A stretch of 64,000 bases of DNA from Locusta migratoria (lineage: Eukaryota > Arthropoda > Insecta > Orthoptera > Acrididae), in assembly GCA_026315105.1 (NCBI GenBank), contig CM048753.1:70859547-70923546 (forward strand). The letters are read 5' to 3'. Each line of letters begins with the position of its first letter. The first letter of the stretch is position 1. The notes below the pieces were generated by a model that made no database searches, was not told the origin of the DNA, and saw only the letters and a program-made list of their open reading frames with translations. The position numbers and the translations under genes are program-made. This document shows positions 49,842 to 59,577 of the stretch, piece after piece.

Positions 49842-50395
49842 AATTCATGAAATACTCTGCAAATCACATTTAAGTGCCTGGCAGAGGGTTCATCGAACCA
49901 CTGTTATACTATTTTATCTCTCATTTCATTCTCGAATAGCGCATGGGAAGAAAGAACACCTGAATCTCTCCGTTCGAGCTCTGATTTCTCGTATTTTATT
50001 CTGATGATCATTTCTACCGATGTAAGTGGGAGTCAACAATATATTTTCGCATTCGGAGGAGGATGTTGGCGATTTGAGTTTAGTAAGTAGACCACGCCGC
50101 AGCGATAAGCGCCGTTGTTGTAATGATTCCCATCCCAGATCCTGTATCATTTCCGTAACGCTGTCTCCCCTGTATCGTGACAATACGAAACGAGCTGCCC
50201 TTCTCTGGACTCCTTTGATGTCCTCCGTCAAACCCACCTGATAAGGATCCCACACTGGGCAGAAATACTCCATATAAGGACGGACAACCGTATTGTATGC
50301 AGTTTCTGTAGTTGTTCTGTTGCATCTTTTCAGGGTTCTACCAATAAAACGAAGTCTCTGATTCGCCTTTCCCTCGACATTACATGGGAACCAGA
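49842..50395 (-). mobile_element. CR1/Jockey-like LINE, subfamily A, 3' part (antisense)
   Basis: The minus frame (49926-50426) is open for about 166 codons: KANQRLRFIGRTLKRCNRTT, YFCPVWDPYQVGLTEDIKGV, QRRAARFVLSRYRGDSVTEM and LGWESLQQRRLSLRRGLLTK. 3' end GCAAATCACATTTAAGTGCC on the plus strand. The first residues of that frame, beyond about 50395, are flanking sequence. No palm. Confidence 0.85.
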
Positions 50396-50789
50396 ATTCA
50401 CAGAATGAAACTGAAATAATGATCACGTGCTAATGAATTGGTTGTCAACCTCCAAACATTTATCTAAACCTGTGTGCAATACTCCACATGAATGCATGTC
50501 AGACTACGTATACGAAAAGTATACGGAAATTAGTAGCAAAGAAAGTTTGTAAAACAGCTGTACATTTTTGGAAACGCACCGAAACAAATTCAAAAAGTTT
50601 GTAAATCTTATGGAACTTAAGGTCTGTTGTTATCAGTCCCTAAGCTTACAAACTACTTTAATTAATGATAAATATGAAGCATTGAATTAAAATTTGTTAA
50701 GAACAAATATGAAACATTGAATTGAAATTTGTTATACGACCAGGAATCGAACCTGGACCTCCATTGTTACTATGTAGACCTCTTACCGC
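50396..50789. other. Spacer with tRNA-like remnant
   Basis: ATTGAATTAAAATTTGT repeats at 50683 and 50717, then a minus-oriented tRNA-like sequence (GACCAGGAATCGAACCTGGA) at 50740-50790 that begins the palindrome below. Confidence 0.5.
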
Positions 50790-51585
50790 TACACCACCGC
50801 ATCACTAACGATTACTACGCCTCAGAATACTCTAAGTACGACTTCCCTCAACGTCACAAACTTTAATTCAGCTTCTGTGTTCCAAAGATAATTGCCACTA
50901 CTGCCAAGGCTCTCCATGCAGCGGAATAGCACCTCGGCAATGGACATGTTGGAACATTCCTGTTTTTAAAGTGATATAAATAACAATGTAAATACAATAT
51001 ACAATCCCTGAGACGGATTTTCGTCCCCAATATGTCAAAGACATTAATGATAAATATGAAGCATTTAAATGAAATTTGTGATGCGACCGGGAATCGAACC
51101 CGGACCTCCATACTTACTAGGCAGACGTCTTACCGCTAGACCACCGCATCACTAGCTATTAAGCCGCCTCGGAATAGTCTAAGCACCATTTCCTTCACGT
51201 CACAAACTTTAATAGCTAGTGATTTGGTGGTCTAGTGGTAAGACGTCTGCCTAGTAAGTATGGAGGTCCGGGTTCGATTCCCGGTCGCATCACAAATTTC
51301 ATTTCATGCTTCAGATTTATCATTAATGTCTTTGACATATTGGGGACGAATATCCGTATCAGGGATTGTATATTATATTTACATTGATATTTATATCACT
51401 TTAAAAACATGAATGTTCCACCAAGTCCATTGCTGAGGTGCTATTCCGCTGAAAGGAGAGCCTTGGCAGTAGTGGCAATGTTCTATGGAACACAAGCTGA
51501 ATTAAGCTTTGTGACGTGAAGGAAATGGTAATTAGACTATTCTGAGGCGCTTTAATCGTTAGTGATGCGGTGGTTTAGCGGTTGA
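50790..51585. repeat. 0.8-kb palindrome with tRNA-like sequences in both arms
   Basis: The arms (about 50790-51180 and 51205-51585) mirror each other: GCATCACTAACGATTA, CACGTCACAAA, GGAACATTCCTG-like, CCTGAGACGGATTTTCGTCC, TTAATGATAAATATGAAGCA. Innermost are tRNA-like cores at 51078-51152 (minus) and 51224-51296 (plus) with GGGTTCGATTCCCGGTCGCA. The outer ends carry further tRNA-like 5' starts. The core has A- and B-box-like stretches, but the anticodon stem does not pair well. No ORF. Confidence 0.88.
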
Positions 51586-51589
51586 TCAG

Positions 51590-52240
51590 AGTGAAAGAAG
51601 TCTACAAAACTTTCATGAAAAACCACAGCGAGAATATCATTGAACAAAAGTATCGTCACTTTAATTGGCAAAACATATGGAGTTGCCAACTCACGTGAAG
51701 GCACAGTGGTACTATGTCGTTAATAGAAAAATCCCGACGAACTCAAAACTCCACGCGATTCATCTGGCAGAATCCGCTTTGTGTAGTGCCTGTAAAATCA
51801 ACGATACTGATGAACACCAATTTGTCTGCGGCAATGCTAACAATATATGGCAGTCAGTAAGAAGAATTTTGGCCATTATCCAACGAACGTCGCCCCACAT
51901 AATAAGTCCAACAAACCTCTTACACCCGGATGAAGCACTATACCCTAACACGAAGAAAAACGCCGTGAACTGGTTGAAGGGGCACACGGTGTTTTACATA
52001 TTATCAACCAAGGAGAAGAGCGAAGGTGACTTTTGGACTTATATCGCGACCCAACATCAAACATTGCTCTAGATGAATAATTACCATAAACATTATGCAA
52101 ATTTCCTCAAAAGGATCATCATGTGAACTCCTCTATTCACATTGATATCTTGAAAGTGGGACTGAAATTGATTTGAAAATAAATAAATCTACAATTATTT
52201 AATGAACAAATAATATCATGATCAAACAACGAACAAGTAC
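51590..52240 (+). mobile_element. LINE C-terminal zinc-knuckle fragment and 3' UTR
   Basis: Open frame 51665-52072: KAQWYYVVNRKIPTNSKLHA, then CSACKINDTDEHQFVCGNAN (C-x2-C-x7-H-x3-C), IISPTNLLHPDEALYPNTKK and VFYILSTKEKSEGDFWTY. Upstream, in another frame, YRHFNWQNIW continues it. Related to 23618-24832. AT-rich 3' UTR follows. The RT itself is missing. Confidence 0.65.
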
Positions 52241-52612
52241 TCAAAAATTTTATTTTTTATTAAAAAAATTATTTTGTTAAAAGTCTTAGTTTTGTAAAAG
52301 AGACATTTCATTTGTATCCCCTTCTAGACTGATCTCGAGACAAATAACACGTTCAGAGTTAGAGAAGATGAAATAAGAGTAGTAATTAAAAAAAGAAAAA
52401 ATAATGAAAACGAACATAGGAACGGAAAAAAGAGTGCATGGAAACACTGCATTGTAACTCTCGCGAAGACGAACTCTGAAATCGTCGGTGAGCAGAGATT
52501 GAAAAGAAGGATTTATTTTATTTTATTTTATTTATTTCGTTTGGGAAAAAAATTATATTTATGTTTCCAACCGACGAAGGTTCTGTTACGTATCATGTGT
52601 TACATTTTTAAA
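52241..52612. other. AT-rich spacer, possibly LINE 3' UTR
   Basis: No gene recognised. (TTTTA)n-like text at 52511-52540. Confidence 0.35.

Positions 52613-52642
<30 letters not shown>
52613..52642 (+). repeat. poly(A) tract
   Basis: About 30 A followed by GAAGAAGAAG. Confidence 0.97.
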
Positions 52643-52645
<3 letters not shown>

Positions 52646-52859
52646 AGAAGAAGCAATTAAGCTGTGGAATACAACACTCATAAGAAAAACTGTCAGTTTT
52701 GAATCCAAACAGGAAGGAATTATTTGTTTTTATCAAACTTTGGTTATGGGTGACCAACGTCAAGTAAGAAGAGAATTAATGCCCTTACAAGAAAGAAGAA
52801 AAACAGATTTTTTTAAAATTAAAAAAAAAATCCCGTCACCGACAAAAACTTACTGCTCT

Positions 52860-52861
<2 letters not shown>

Positions 52862-52894
<33 letters not shown>
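52862..52894 (+). repeat. poly(A) tract
   Basis: 33 A immediately 5' of a tRNA-like fragment. Confidence 0.97.
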
Positions 52895-52898
<4 letters not shown>

Positions 52899-53040
52899 GT
52901 AACACGTCTGCCTAGTAAGTATAGAGGTCCGAGTTCGATTCCCGGTCGCATCACAAATTTTATTTCAATGTTTCATATTTATCATTAATGTCTTTAGCAT
53001 ATTCGAGACGAAAATTCGTCTCAGGGATTGTTCATTTTTA
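52895..53040 (+). repeat. tRNA-like half-unit of the 51-kb palindrome family
   Basis: ACACGTCTGCCTAGTAAGTA, GTCCGAGTTCGATTCCCGGT, GCATCACAAATTTTATTTCA and TCGTCTCAGGGATTG match 51240-51370. The A-box half is missing, replaced by the A tract. Confidence 0.75.
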
Positions 53041-53164
53041 TTGACTTAAACTAACTTAAGCCTAAAGACAACACAGACACCATGTCAGAGGGAGGACTCG
53101 AACCTCCAACGGCGAGCAACCGCGCGCCCCGCAGCATTGCGCTTAGGCCATTCCACCGTGGCGT
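53041..53164 (-). mobile_element. tRNA-derived SINE, subtype A, 3'-truncated (antisense)
   Basis: Minus-strand head CGCCACGGTGGAATGGCCTA, then GGGGCGCGCGGTTGCTCGCC and GGAGGTTCGAGTCCTCCCTC. The 3' ATTTGAACATTTT end is absent. Confidence 0.75.
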
Positions 53165-53660
53165 GGAGAAACAGAAGGGCAAAAATAAAAAACAGAGCGT
53201 TGATATTCCACCCGATGCGGAAACGTCGGTTTCGTACAAGTTCGGCAACATTCGTTAGACTCCGGAGCCAAGGTTCTAGTTACCGGCGAGAGTCGACACC
53301 ATGTCAGCCTGTTCGGTTAGTCATCGCGACGCGAGACAGGGGTGAGATCATAGTGCAGTTCTAGCCGCTGGCACGGGAATAGACGACGCTTCCTAGAACG
53401 ACTGCAGGCGGATTACAGCGAGTACTGGGGCCAAGGAAACCGAGGCCAAGTCAACAATACTGGCACCCAGCAAGCTGTATCAGAAGAGGAGCATAGCGTA
53501 TTAACACTAGAAGGTCAAGCTGAACGGTGGGCGTCGTATAACATCTAATGAGAGTGATGTCCGGTGTGCCACAGGGGAGTGTCGTGGGTCCGTTGCTGTT
53601 GACCTTGCGGATGCTCCCTAAGGCTTTCTGCGGATGATGCTGTAGTAACCACAATTAAAG
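53165..53660 (+). mobile_element. Decayed LINE RT fragment
   Basis: Near 53549-53590 a frame reads VMSGVPQGSVVGPLLLT, the RT palm-entry block. After an apparent deletion, SADDAVVTT (about 53630-53655) is the FADD catalytic turn. Upstream text is too decayed to place. CR1/Jockey-like by motif. Confidence 0.55.
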
Positions 53661-54375
53661 TTATTTCATAAAGGTGGCTAAGAAAAACATTTCTGGCGCA
53701 ACGGAACTTAAACACAAAAAAATTGCATCTGAGCTTATTATCAGCACTGCGGTAAAACAATATTAAATAAAGGGGGGAAGGTGCTCGAAAACTACCATTT
53801 ATAGGCAAGTCAAAATTATACTGAACTTAACTTGTTTATTAACGTCGAGCGCAAGCAAAATGGAGAACCAATTTTGTTAATACAATAAAAAGCATCCCAT
53901 TTACAGCATTGAATTTAACATAAATTACACAGAACATAACGCTACTAGGGGGGGGGGAGGATTTACAAACAACACTCACTCGTTTTTGCTCTTTGGGGCC
54001 TGCAGCATAAGAAAGGTCATGTAATGACCTATTCTAAAGAAATTCCAATTTGCTGCGAAGTTTATATATTTTTATTAAGTCACAACAGACTGTTTCGGCG
54101 TATTAATGCCATTTTCAAGTGACCTGCAAATATAGGTAATAATTTTTACATAGTTTTCGTAGTTGTAATTATAAATCTTATTTATAAAGTAATAACAAAG
54201 GTTTTTTACTTACGTCTAGATGGAATGACGTGCATATATCATCGAATCTGATTGTCTTCTGGTGTTATAAAATTGTTTTTATAATATTTTAAATTACGTT
54301 TGACAGTTCGATGATATATTTGTGGTGTCGCACAAGTACAAAGTGCGCGCCACTTACTTTCGCCGCGCGCCGCCA
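53661..54375. other. Unassigned, AT-rich
   Basis: Short G tract at 53948-53957. The phrase CAACAGACTGTTTCGGCGTA (54083) with the following CATTTTCAAGTGACCTG looks like a dispersed repeat but has no partner in this window. A pair GATGATATAT / ATATATCATCGAA (54305 and 54235) suggests a small inverted repeat. Confidence 0.35.
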
Positions 54376-54556
54376 TGCACGCACGGCGCTCCAGTCACGG
54401 TCTGCACGACCACTACGGTCAGGGGTTCGAATCCCCCCTCGCGCATGGATATTTGTGCCGTCTTTAGTATAAGGTAGTTTATAAGTAGTTTGTATGTTTA
54501 GGGACTGATGACCCCGTAGTTAAGTCCCTTAAGCTTAACAAACATTTGAACATTTT
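54376..54556 (+). mobile_element. tRNA-derived SINE, subtype B, 5'-truncated
   Basis: Starts within the head (GGCGCTCCAGTCACGGTCTG), B box GGGGTTCGAATCCCCCCTCG, GGGACTGATGACCCCGTAGT, tail AACAAACATTTGAACATTTT. The A box is missing. Confidence 0.85.
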
Positions 54557-54894
54557 GTGTATTTCTGTTTGTTCGAGCCCTAGTAGCTTCCTTGTAAGAC
54601 AATTATTGAAGCTTTCGCTCACCGAACAATCGTTATTGCGAATAAAATCGCGAAGTATCGTTTGTGTGTGAGTGACCTCCGCTACGTTATTTGCTTCGCC
54701 TCTGACAGCCATATCCGGATAATTAATTCATCAGGTACACGGATCATTATGAAGTGTAATTACTGGCGATTGCCGGTAAGGTTACAAAGTCGCCAAAGAT
54801 CAAAAGGACATGAACAGAGAATAGAGAGAAGAGAGAGATAAAAGCGGACAGAGGTGAAGAGGTGATGAAGTAATAGGAGATTGGATGAATAAAT

Positions 54895-55045
54895 ACTCCT
54901 TGTTTGTACGTCGCTGCTGGTACGTAATACGCCCCCAACCCGAGTTTTGTCCACGTGCACTGTACAATTTCTTTTACGTCAATAGACAGTTCAAGTTCGA
55001 TAATGCCCTTGCAAGCCGTAAAGTGTTTGACGGAAGCAAATGAAT
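54895..55045 (+). repeat. 150-bp direct duplication, left copy
   Basis: AAATACTCCTTGTTTGTACG, GTACGTAATACGCC, GAGTTTTGTCCACGTGCA and TTTGACGGAAGCAAATGAAT recur at 55905-56064 with roughly one difference per 8 bases. Confidence 0.85.
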
Positions 55046-55247
55046 AAAATGTTCAAATGTTTGTAAGTCTATCGGACCAAACTGCGTGGTCATCAGTCCG
55101 TAGCTTACAAACTACTTAAACCTAGGTAAACTAATCTCAGGACAAACACCCACAGTCATGCCCCAGGGAGGACTCGAACCTCCACGGCGAGCAACCGCGC
55201 GCTCCGCAGCGAGACGCTTTAGACCGCTCGGCTACTCCACCGTGGCG
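55046..55247 (-). mobile_element. tRNA-derived SINE, subtype A (antisense)
   Basis: Minus-strand head CGCCACGGTGGAGTAGCCGA and B box GGAGGTTCGAGTCCTCCCTG, tail AAACATTTGAACATTTTA. It lies exactly between the left duplication copy and a truncated Tc1 element. No target duplication visible. Confidence 0.9.
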
Positions 55248-55905
55248 TGCACGCAGGTTTGTCGTTGCGTACACCATCGCAGGCGCCCCTGTCTGTGATG
55301 TAGCGTCAAGGGTAACCGCAGCCATGGTCTCCGAGCTGATAGTCCATGCTGTTGAAAACGTCATCGAACTGTTCGTGCAGATGGTTGTTGTCTTGCAAAC
55401 GTCCCCATCTGTTGACTCAGGGATCGAGACGTGGCTACGCGATCCGTTACAGCCATGCGGATGAGATGCCTGTCATCTCGACTGCTAGTGATACGAGGCC
55501 GTTCGGATCCAACACGGCATTCAGTATTGCCCTCCTGAAGCCACCGATTCCATATTATGCTAACAGTCATTGGATCGCGACCAACGCGAGCAGCAATAAT
55601 GCGATACGATAAACCGCAATCGCGATAGGCTACAATCCGATCTTTATCAAGGTCGGAAACCATATGGTATGCATTTCTCCTGCTTACACGAGACATCACA
55701 ACAACGTTTCACCAGGCAACGCCGGTCAACTGCTGTTTGTGTACGAGAAATCGGTTGGAAACTTTCCTCATGTCAGCACGTTGTAGGTGTCGCCACCGGC
55801 GCCAAGCTTGTGTGAATGATCTGAAAAGCTAATAATTTGCATATCACAGCATCTTCTTCCTGTCGGTTAAATTTTGCGTCTGCAATTTTAATGGCCAGGA
55901 GTGTA
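55248..55905 (-). mobile_element. Truncated Tc1 element, 5' half (antisense)
   Basis: The 5' terminal repeat, on the minus strand TACACTCCTGGCCATTAAAA, starts at 55905. The transposase N-terminus is at 55250-55699. The catalytic half and the 3' terminal repeat are missing. Same family as 1838-4185. Confidence 0.88.
55250..55699 (-). pseudogene. Tc1 transposase N-terminal half, inactivated
   Basis: Minus-strand frame starting MMSRVSRRNAYHMVSDLDKD with the two HTH-like DNA-binding regions (DKDRIVAYRDCGLSYRIIAA and HLIRMAVTDRVATSRSLSQQ). CGA to TGA nonsense at 55358-55360, then continuing in frame (RFQQHGLSARRPWLRLPLTL) to the truncation. It lacks all three catalytic residues. It retains the 15 or so bases deleted in the 2.3-kb copy. 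Confidence 0.88.
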
Positions 55906-56064
55906 AATACTACGTGTTTGTACTTCGTTGCTGGTGCGTAATACGCCACCATCACGAGTTTTGTCCACGTGCATTGTTCTTTCTTTGACGTAAGTAGACA
56001 GTTAAAGTTCGATAATGACCTCGTAAGCTGTAAAGTGTCTGACGGAAGCAAATGAATAGTTAAG
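55906..56064 (+). repeat. 150-bp direct duplication, right copy
   Basis: Partner of 54895-55045. It begins exactly at the TA where the Tc1 terminal repeat ends. Confidence 0.85.
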
Positions 56065-56605
56065 TTTGCAGGCCATGTACAAAAGAGTGCTTTTCATTTA
56101 CGTTTATAAAGTTGTCCTACGCAGACTGAAACACAGTACTGTACCAAAACGCGTTGTACCGCTAGTCGCTGCATGCTGTTAAGTGTACGTGGTGACTCGT
56201 GTCTGGGAGTGTAAACAATTCTAACGAGTTATACTGCCGTGTCCCAGAATAGTAGTACACAGCTCCGTTCATAAATTCCGCTCCAGGAAAAAAAAAAACC
56301 ATAAGGCTACTCTGGGAAAGCGATGCCGGAAATAAACTTGCAGTTTTATTGAGTGTACACTGCAGCACTCGGTGAGCCCGAAATAAACGTGAGACGCGTG
56401 TGTCCGTAACATATGTCCGAGGTCTCCCACCTAACATGGCAGCAGCGACCATTAAGCGGACCGCTGGAGACCTGGAATTTTAGAGTTTATTGCGGAAGTT
56501 TGTTTTGGAAAAAATATAATTAAATATATGCGTTTTTTCTATTATTCAGTTATGACTTGTAGCTGTTGCGATACTTGCTTGTATACTCACTCTCTAAGAA
56601 ATTCA
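56065..56605. other. Unassigned spacer
   Basis: No coding or repeat signature recognised. Confidence 0.35.

Positions 56606-56644
<39 letters not shown>
56606..56644 (+). repeat. poly(A) tract
   Basis: About 38 A. Confidence 0.98.
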
Positions 56645-56645
<1 letters not shown>

Positions 56646-56756
56646 ACTCATGTGAGTGTTTGCTTAGATGTTTATGGTAAAACGTAATTTCATTTTCAGT
56701 TGTTCGTGTGGTGCATAATACAAGTTATGAAGTTGCAAATCATTATAGATAGAAGA

Positions 56757-57140
56757 GTTTTTATCTATATCTACATAGATACTCTGCAAATCACACTGCC
56801 GGCCGCGTTGGCCGAGGGGACTGAGGCGCTTCAGTCACGGTCTGCACGGCCACTACGGTCGGGGGTTCGAATCCCCCCTCGGGCATGGATATTTGTGCCG
56901 TCCTAGTTCGTAAGTAGTTCGTAAGTAGTTTGTAAGTTTAGGGACTGATGACCACGTAGTTTAGTCCCATAGACTATACAAACATTTGAACAATCTTTTT
57001 TTGCAAATCACTGGCAGCGGGTTCATTAACCACTTTCATAACTTTTCTCTACCGTTCCATTCTCTAATAGCGCGCGGAAAGAAAGAACGCCTAAATCGTT
57101 CCGTTTTCGATCTGATTTCTCTTATTTTATTGCGATGGTG
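56757..57140 (-). mobile_element. CR1-like LINE 3' end fragment (antisense), split by a SINE
   Basis: TATATCTACATAGATACTCTGCAAATCAC, here split in description as a tail plus GCAAATCAC, then after the SINE CTGGCAGCGGGTTCATTAAC, CCATTCTCTAATAGCGCGCG and GAAAGAAAGAACGCC. It ends at the 5' boundary of the mariner-like element near 57140. Confidence 0.7.
56795..57001 (+). mobile_element. tRNA-derived SINE, subtype B, with target duplication
   Basis: TGCCGGCCGCGTTGGCCGAG head, B box GGGGGTTCGAATCCCCCCTC, ATGGATATTTGTGCCGTCC, a duplicated GTAAGTAGTTCGTAAGTAG, and tail CAAACATTTGAACAATC. Target duplication TGCAAATCAC, 10 bp, at 56785-56794 and 57002-57011. Confidence 0.95.
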
Positions 57141-57157
57141 GTTTTGCAGTCAATGCA

Positions 57158-58306
57158 ATGTTTACAAATTCGGAGTTGGCAGATGCCCATTTGAAGTATG
57201 GATTAGCACGGGACAATAGCCGTGGCGCGGTACGTTTGTATCGAGACAGATTTCCAGAACGAAGGTGTCCCGACAGGAAGACGTTCGAAGCAATTGATCG
57301 GCGTCTTAGGGAGCACGGAACATTCCAGCCTATGACTCGCGACTGGGGAAGACCTAGAACGACGAGGACACCTGCAATGGACGAGGCAATTCTTCGTGCA
57401 GTTCACGATAACCCTAATGTCAGCGTCAGAGAAGTTGCTGCTGTACAAGGTAATGTTGACCACGTCACTGTATGGAGAGTGCTACGGGAGAACCATTTGT
57501 TTCCGTACCATGTACAGCGTGTGCAGGCACTATCAGCAGCTGATTGGCCTCCACGGGTACACTTCTGCGAATGCTTCATCCAACAATGTGTCACTCATCA
57601 TTTCAGTGCAAATGTTCTATTTACGGATGAGGCTTCATTCCAACGTCATCAAATTGTAAATTTTCACAATAAACATAATCAACATGTGTGGGCTGACGAG
57701 AATCCGCACGCAACTGTGCAATCACGTCATAAACACAGATTTTCTGTCAACGTTTGGGCAGGAATTGTTGGTGATGTCTTGATTGGGCCTCATGTTCTTC
57801 CACCTACGCTCACTGGAGCACGTTATCGTGATTTAATACGGAATACTCTACCTTTGCTGCTAGAACATGTGCCTTTAGAAGTACGACACAACATGTGGTT
57901 CATGCACCATGGAGCTCCTGCACATTTCAGTCGACGTGTTCGTACGCTTCTCGACAACACATTCGGTGACCGATGGATTGGTAGAGGCGGACCAATTCCA
58001 TGGCCTCCACGCTCTCCTGACCTCAACGCTCTTGATTTTCATTTATGAGGGGATTTGAAAGCTCTTGTCTACGCAACCCCGGTACCAAATGTAAAGACTA
58101 TTCGTGCTCGTATTATGGACGGCTGTGATACAATACGCCATTCGCCAGAGCTGCAGCAGCGCATCAGGGATTCAATGCTACGGAGGGTGGATGCACGTAT
58201 CCTCGCTAACGGAGGACTTTTGACCATTTCCTGTAACAAAGTGTTTGAAGTCATGCTGGTACGTTCTGTTGCTGTGTGTTTCCAATCCATGATTAATGTC
58301 ATTTGA
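57158..58306 (+). pseudogene. Mariner/Tc1-superfamily transposase with one nonsense codon
   Basis: The frame begins MFTNSELADAHLKYGLARDN and is open for 296 codons, then hits TGA at 58046-58048 and continues in frame (GDLKALVYATPVPNVKTIRA) to 58306. The N-terminal HTH (residues 1-60) resembles the DUF4817-type head, with a second HTH around 75-115. First catalytic Asp: D157 in LFTDEASF. The second should be in WFMHDGAPAHF but is His (H251). The third is D288 in PRSPDLNALDF. I count 36 residues between positions 251 and 288. The TGA replaces the Trp expected after DFxL. Both lesions would kill activity. Confidence 0.85.
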
Positions 58307-58445
58307 AGAGAAGTAATAAACTGAGCTCTAACATGGAAATTAAGCGTTTCCGGACACAAGTCCACATAACATATTTTCTTTATTTGTGTGTGAGGAATGT
58401 TTCCTGAAAGTTTGGCCGTACCTTTTTGTAACACCCAGCAAACAC
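58307..58445 (+). mobile_element. 3' end of the mariner-like element
   Basis: After the transposase, the text ends in GTTTGGCCGTACCTTTTTGT and AACACCCAGCAAACACCCTGTATAA. ACACCCTGTATA is a common terminus for this transposon group in insects, from memory. No matching 5' terminal repeat is present upstream of 57158, so the 5' end appears lost at the LINE junction. Confidence 0.5.
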
Positions 58446-58565
58446 CCTGTATAACTGACCAGCTATGACCGGTTTGTTGCTAGTAGTGCATAATAATTTT
58501 AAGAAATTTTCTCAGTATATACACAATATACATTTAATCGTGGTAGTTTTTATAAAAAAAGATAA

Positions 58566-58815
58566 AGCAGTCAACAATCCGAAGATTGGTTTGAACACCA
58601 CGGTGCTTTACTAGGCATGGTCCTGTTTGGAGGTGGTATGCCGTTGCCTTCCTCCGACCTTCGAACTGACTTACCCAGCCAGTTATGTGTGGGACCTACA
58701 GTTTAACGTGGGTTCCGAACCACGGTGCTACTCGGTATTTTTCACATGAGCAATACTGCCAGAGTTGGAAGAAATGGAAAGTGACAGATAAAAATACTAG
58801 GACCTGGCGGGGATT
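58566..58815 (-). mobile_element. Repeat 'Y' copy (antisense), interrupted
   Basis: Nearly identical to 47503-47760 over AAGCAGTCAACAATCCGAAG to AAAATACTAGGACCTGGCGG. The head is cut off at 58815 by T-rich sequence. Confidence 0.8.
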
Positions 58816-58879
58816 TTTTTTTCTATGGATTGTTCTCTTTGTTGCGGACGCTGATCGTGTTTTTTCGTTCTTATTCTAT

Positions 58880-59016
58880 GACTTCTTGGCTCAGATTTTT
58901 TTTATTACAGAAGGCGTAACGCTCTCTGACGGGCGCGCTAAGCCATGGCGCCCTGGGATCGAACCCGCGTCCTTTGGATTTGTAGTGTGGCACTCTACCA
59001 CTGAGCAACCGAGGCG
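58880..59016 (-). repeat. tRNA-like head fragment (antisense)
   Basis: Minus strand: GCCTCGGTTGCTCAGTGGTA (A-box-like), GAGTGCCACACTACAAATCC, then ACGCGGGTTCGATCCCAGGG (B box). This probably is the head missing from the repeat-Y copy just to the left, separated by T-rich sequence. The tRNA-like cloverleaf is incomplete. Confidence 0.55.
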
Positions 59017-59325
59017 TAAATTGCATAGTGCTACTGGAAACAGTTCGACAGTTAGCTGCATTGACTTACCCCTAAAATGTGTGTTTGTTTAGTATTCCTC
59101 TTTTGCCATTCAAAATTAGTCAGTCATGTAGTACGGTTGCATTAAGAGTTACTTTAAGAAAGGATCAGCGGCAAAATAGTGCCAAATACTGCATCGACTA
59201 CATCATGGCAGCACTGCATAACTGACCAGCTATGAGAGATTTGTTGCTAGTAGTGCATAATTATTTTAGGGAATTTTTTTCCACTATTTTTCTCAGTATA
59301 TACAAAGTGCCTCGGTTTTACAGTC
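59017..59325. other. Spacer, nothing recognised
   Basis: The phrase ACTGACCAGCTATGA followed by TTGTTGCTAGTAGTGCATAA at 59223-59262 repeats 58456-58493 in the same orientation, so the two repeat-Y copies share flanks, as if this block was duplicated. Confidence 0.5.
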
Positions 59326-59577
59326 CTAAGAGTGCCAGACTACAAATCCGAAGGTCGCGGGTTCGATCCCCGCCAGGTCCTAGGATTTTTATCTGTCACT
59401 TTCCACTTCTTTCACCTCTGGCAGTATTGCTCATGTGAAAAATACCGAGTAGCACCGTGGTTCGGAACCCACGTTAAACTGTAGGTCCCCCTATAGCTGG
59501 CTGGGTAAGTCAGTTCGAAGGTCGGAGGAAGGCAACGGCATACCACCTCCAAACAGGACCATGCCTAGTAGAGCACT
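59326..59577 (+). mobile_element. Repeat 'Y' copy, sense
   Basis: CCTAAGAGTGCCAGACTACA, GCGGGTTCGATCCCCGCCAG (B box), GGATTTTTATCTGTCACTTT, CGAGTAGCACCGTGGTTCGG and GGAGGAAGGCAACGGCATAC. It lacks the last 30 bases (ACCAATCTTCGGATTGTTGA) and abuts the LOA-like LINE. Confidence 0.8.

Noticed and set aside
51224..51296. Functional tRNA gene
   Set aside because: B box and acceptor-like ends look good, but the anticodon stem does not pair and an inverted twin lies 70 bp away. A tRNA-derived palindrome is more likely. A tRNAscan-type search would settle it.
54895..56064. LTR pair of an LTR retrotransposon
   Set aside because: The 150-bp direct copies lack TG...CA ends, a primer-binding site or a polypurine tract, and enclose only a SINE and a Tc1 fragment.
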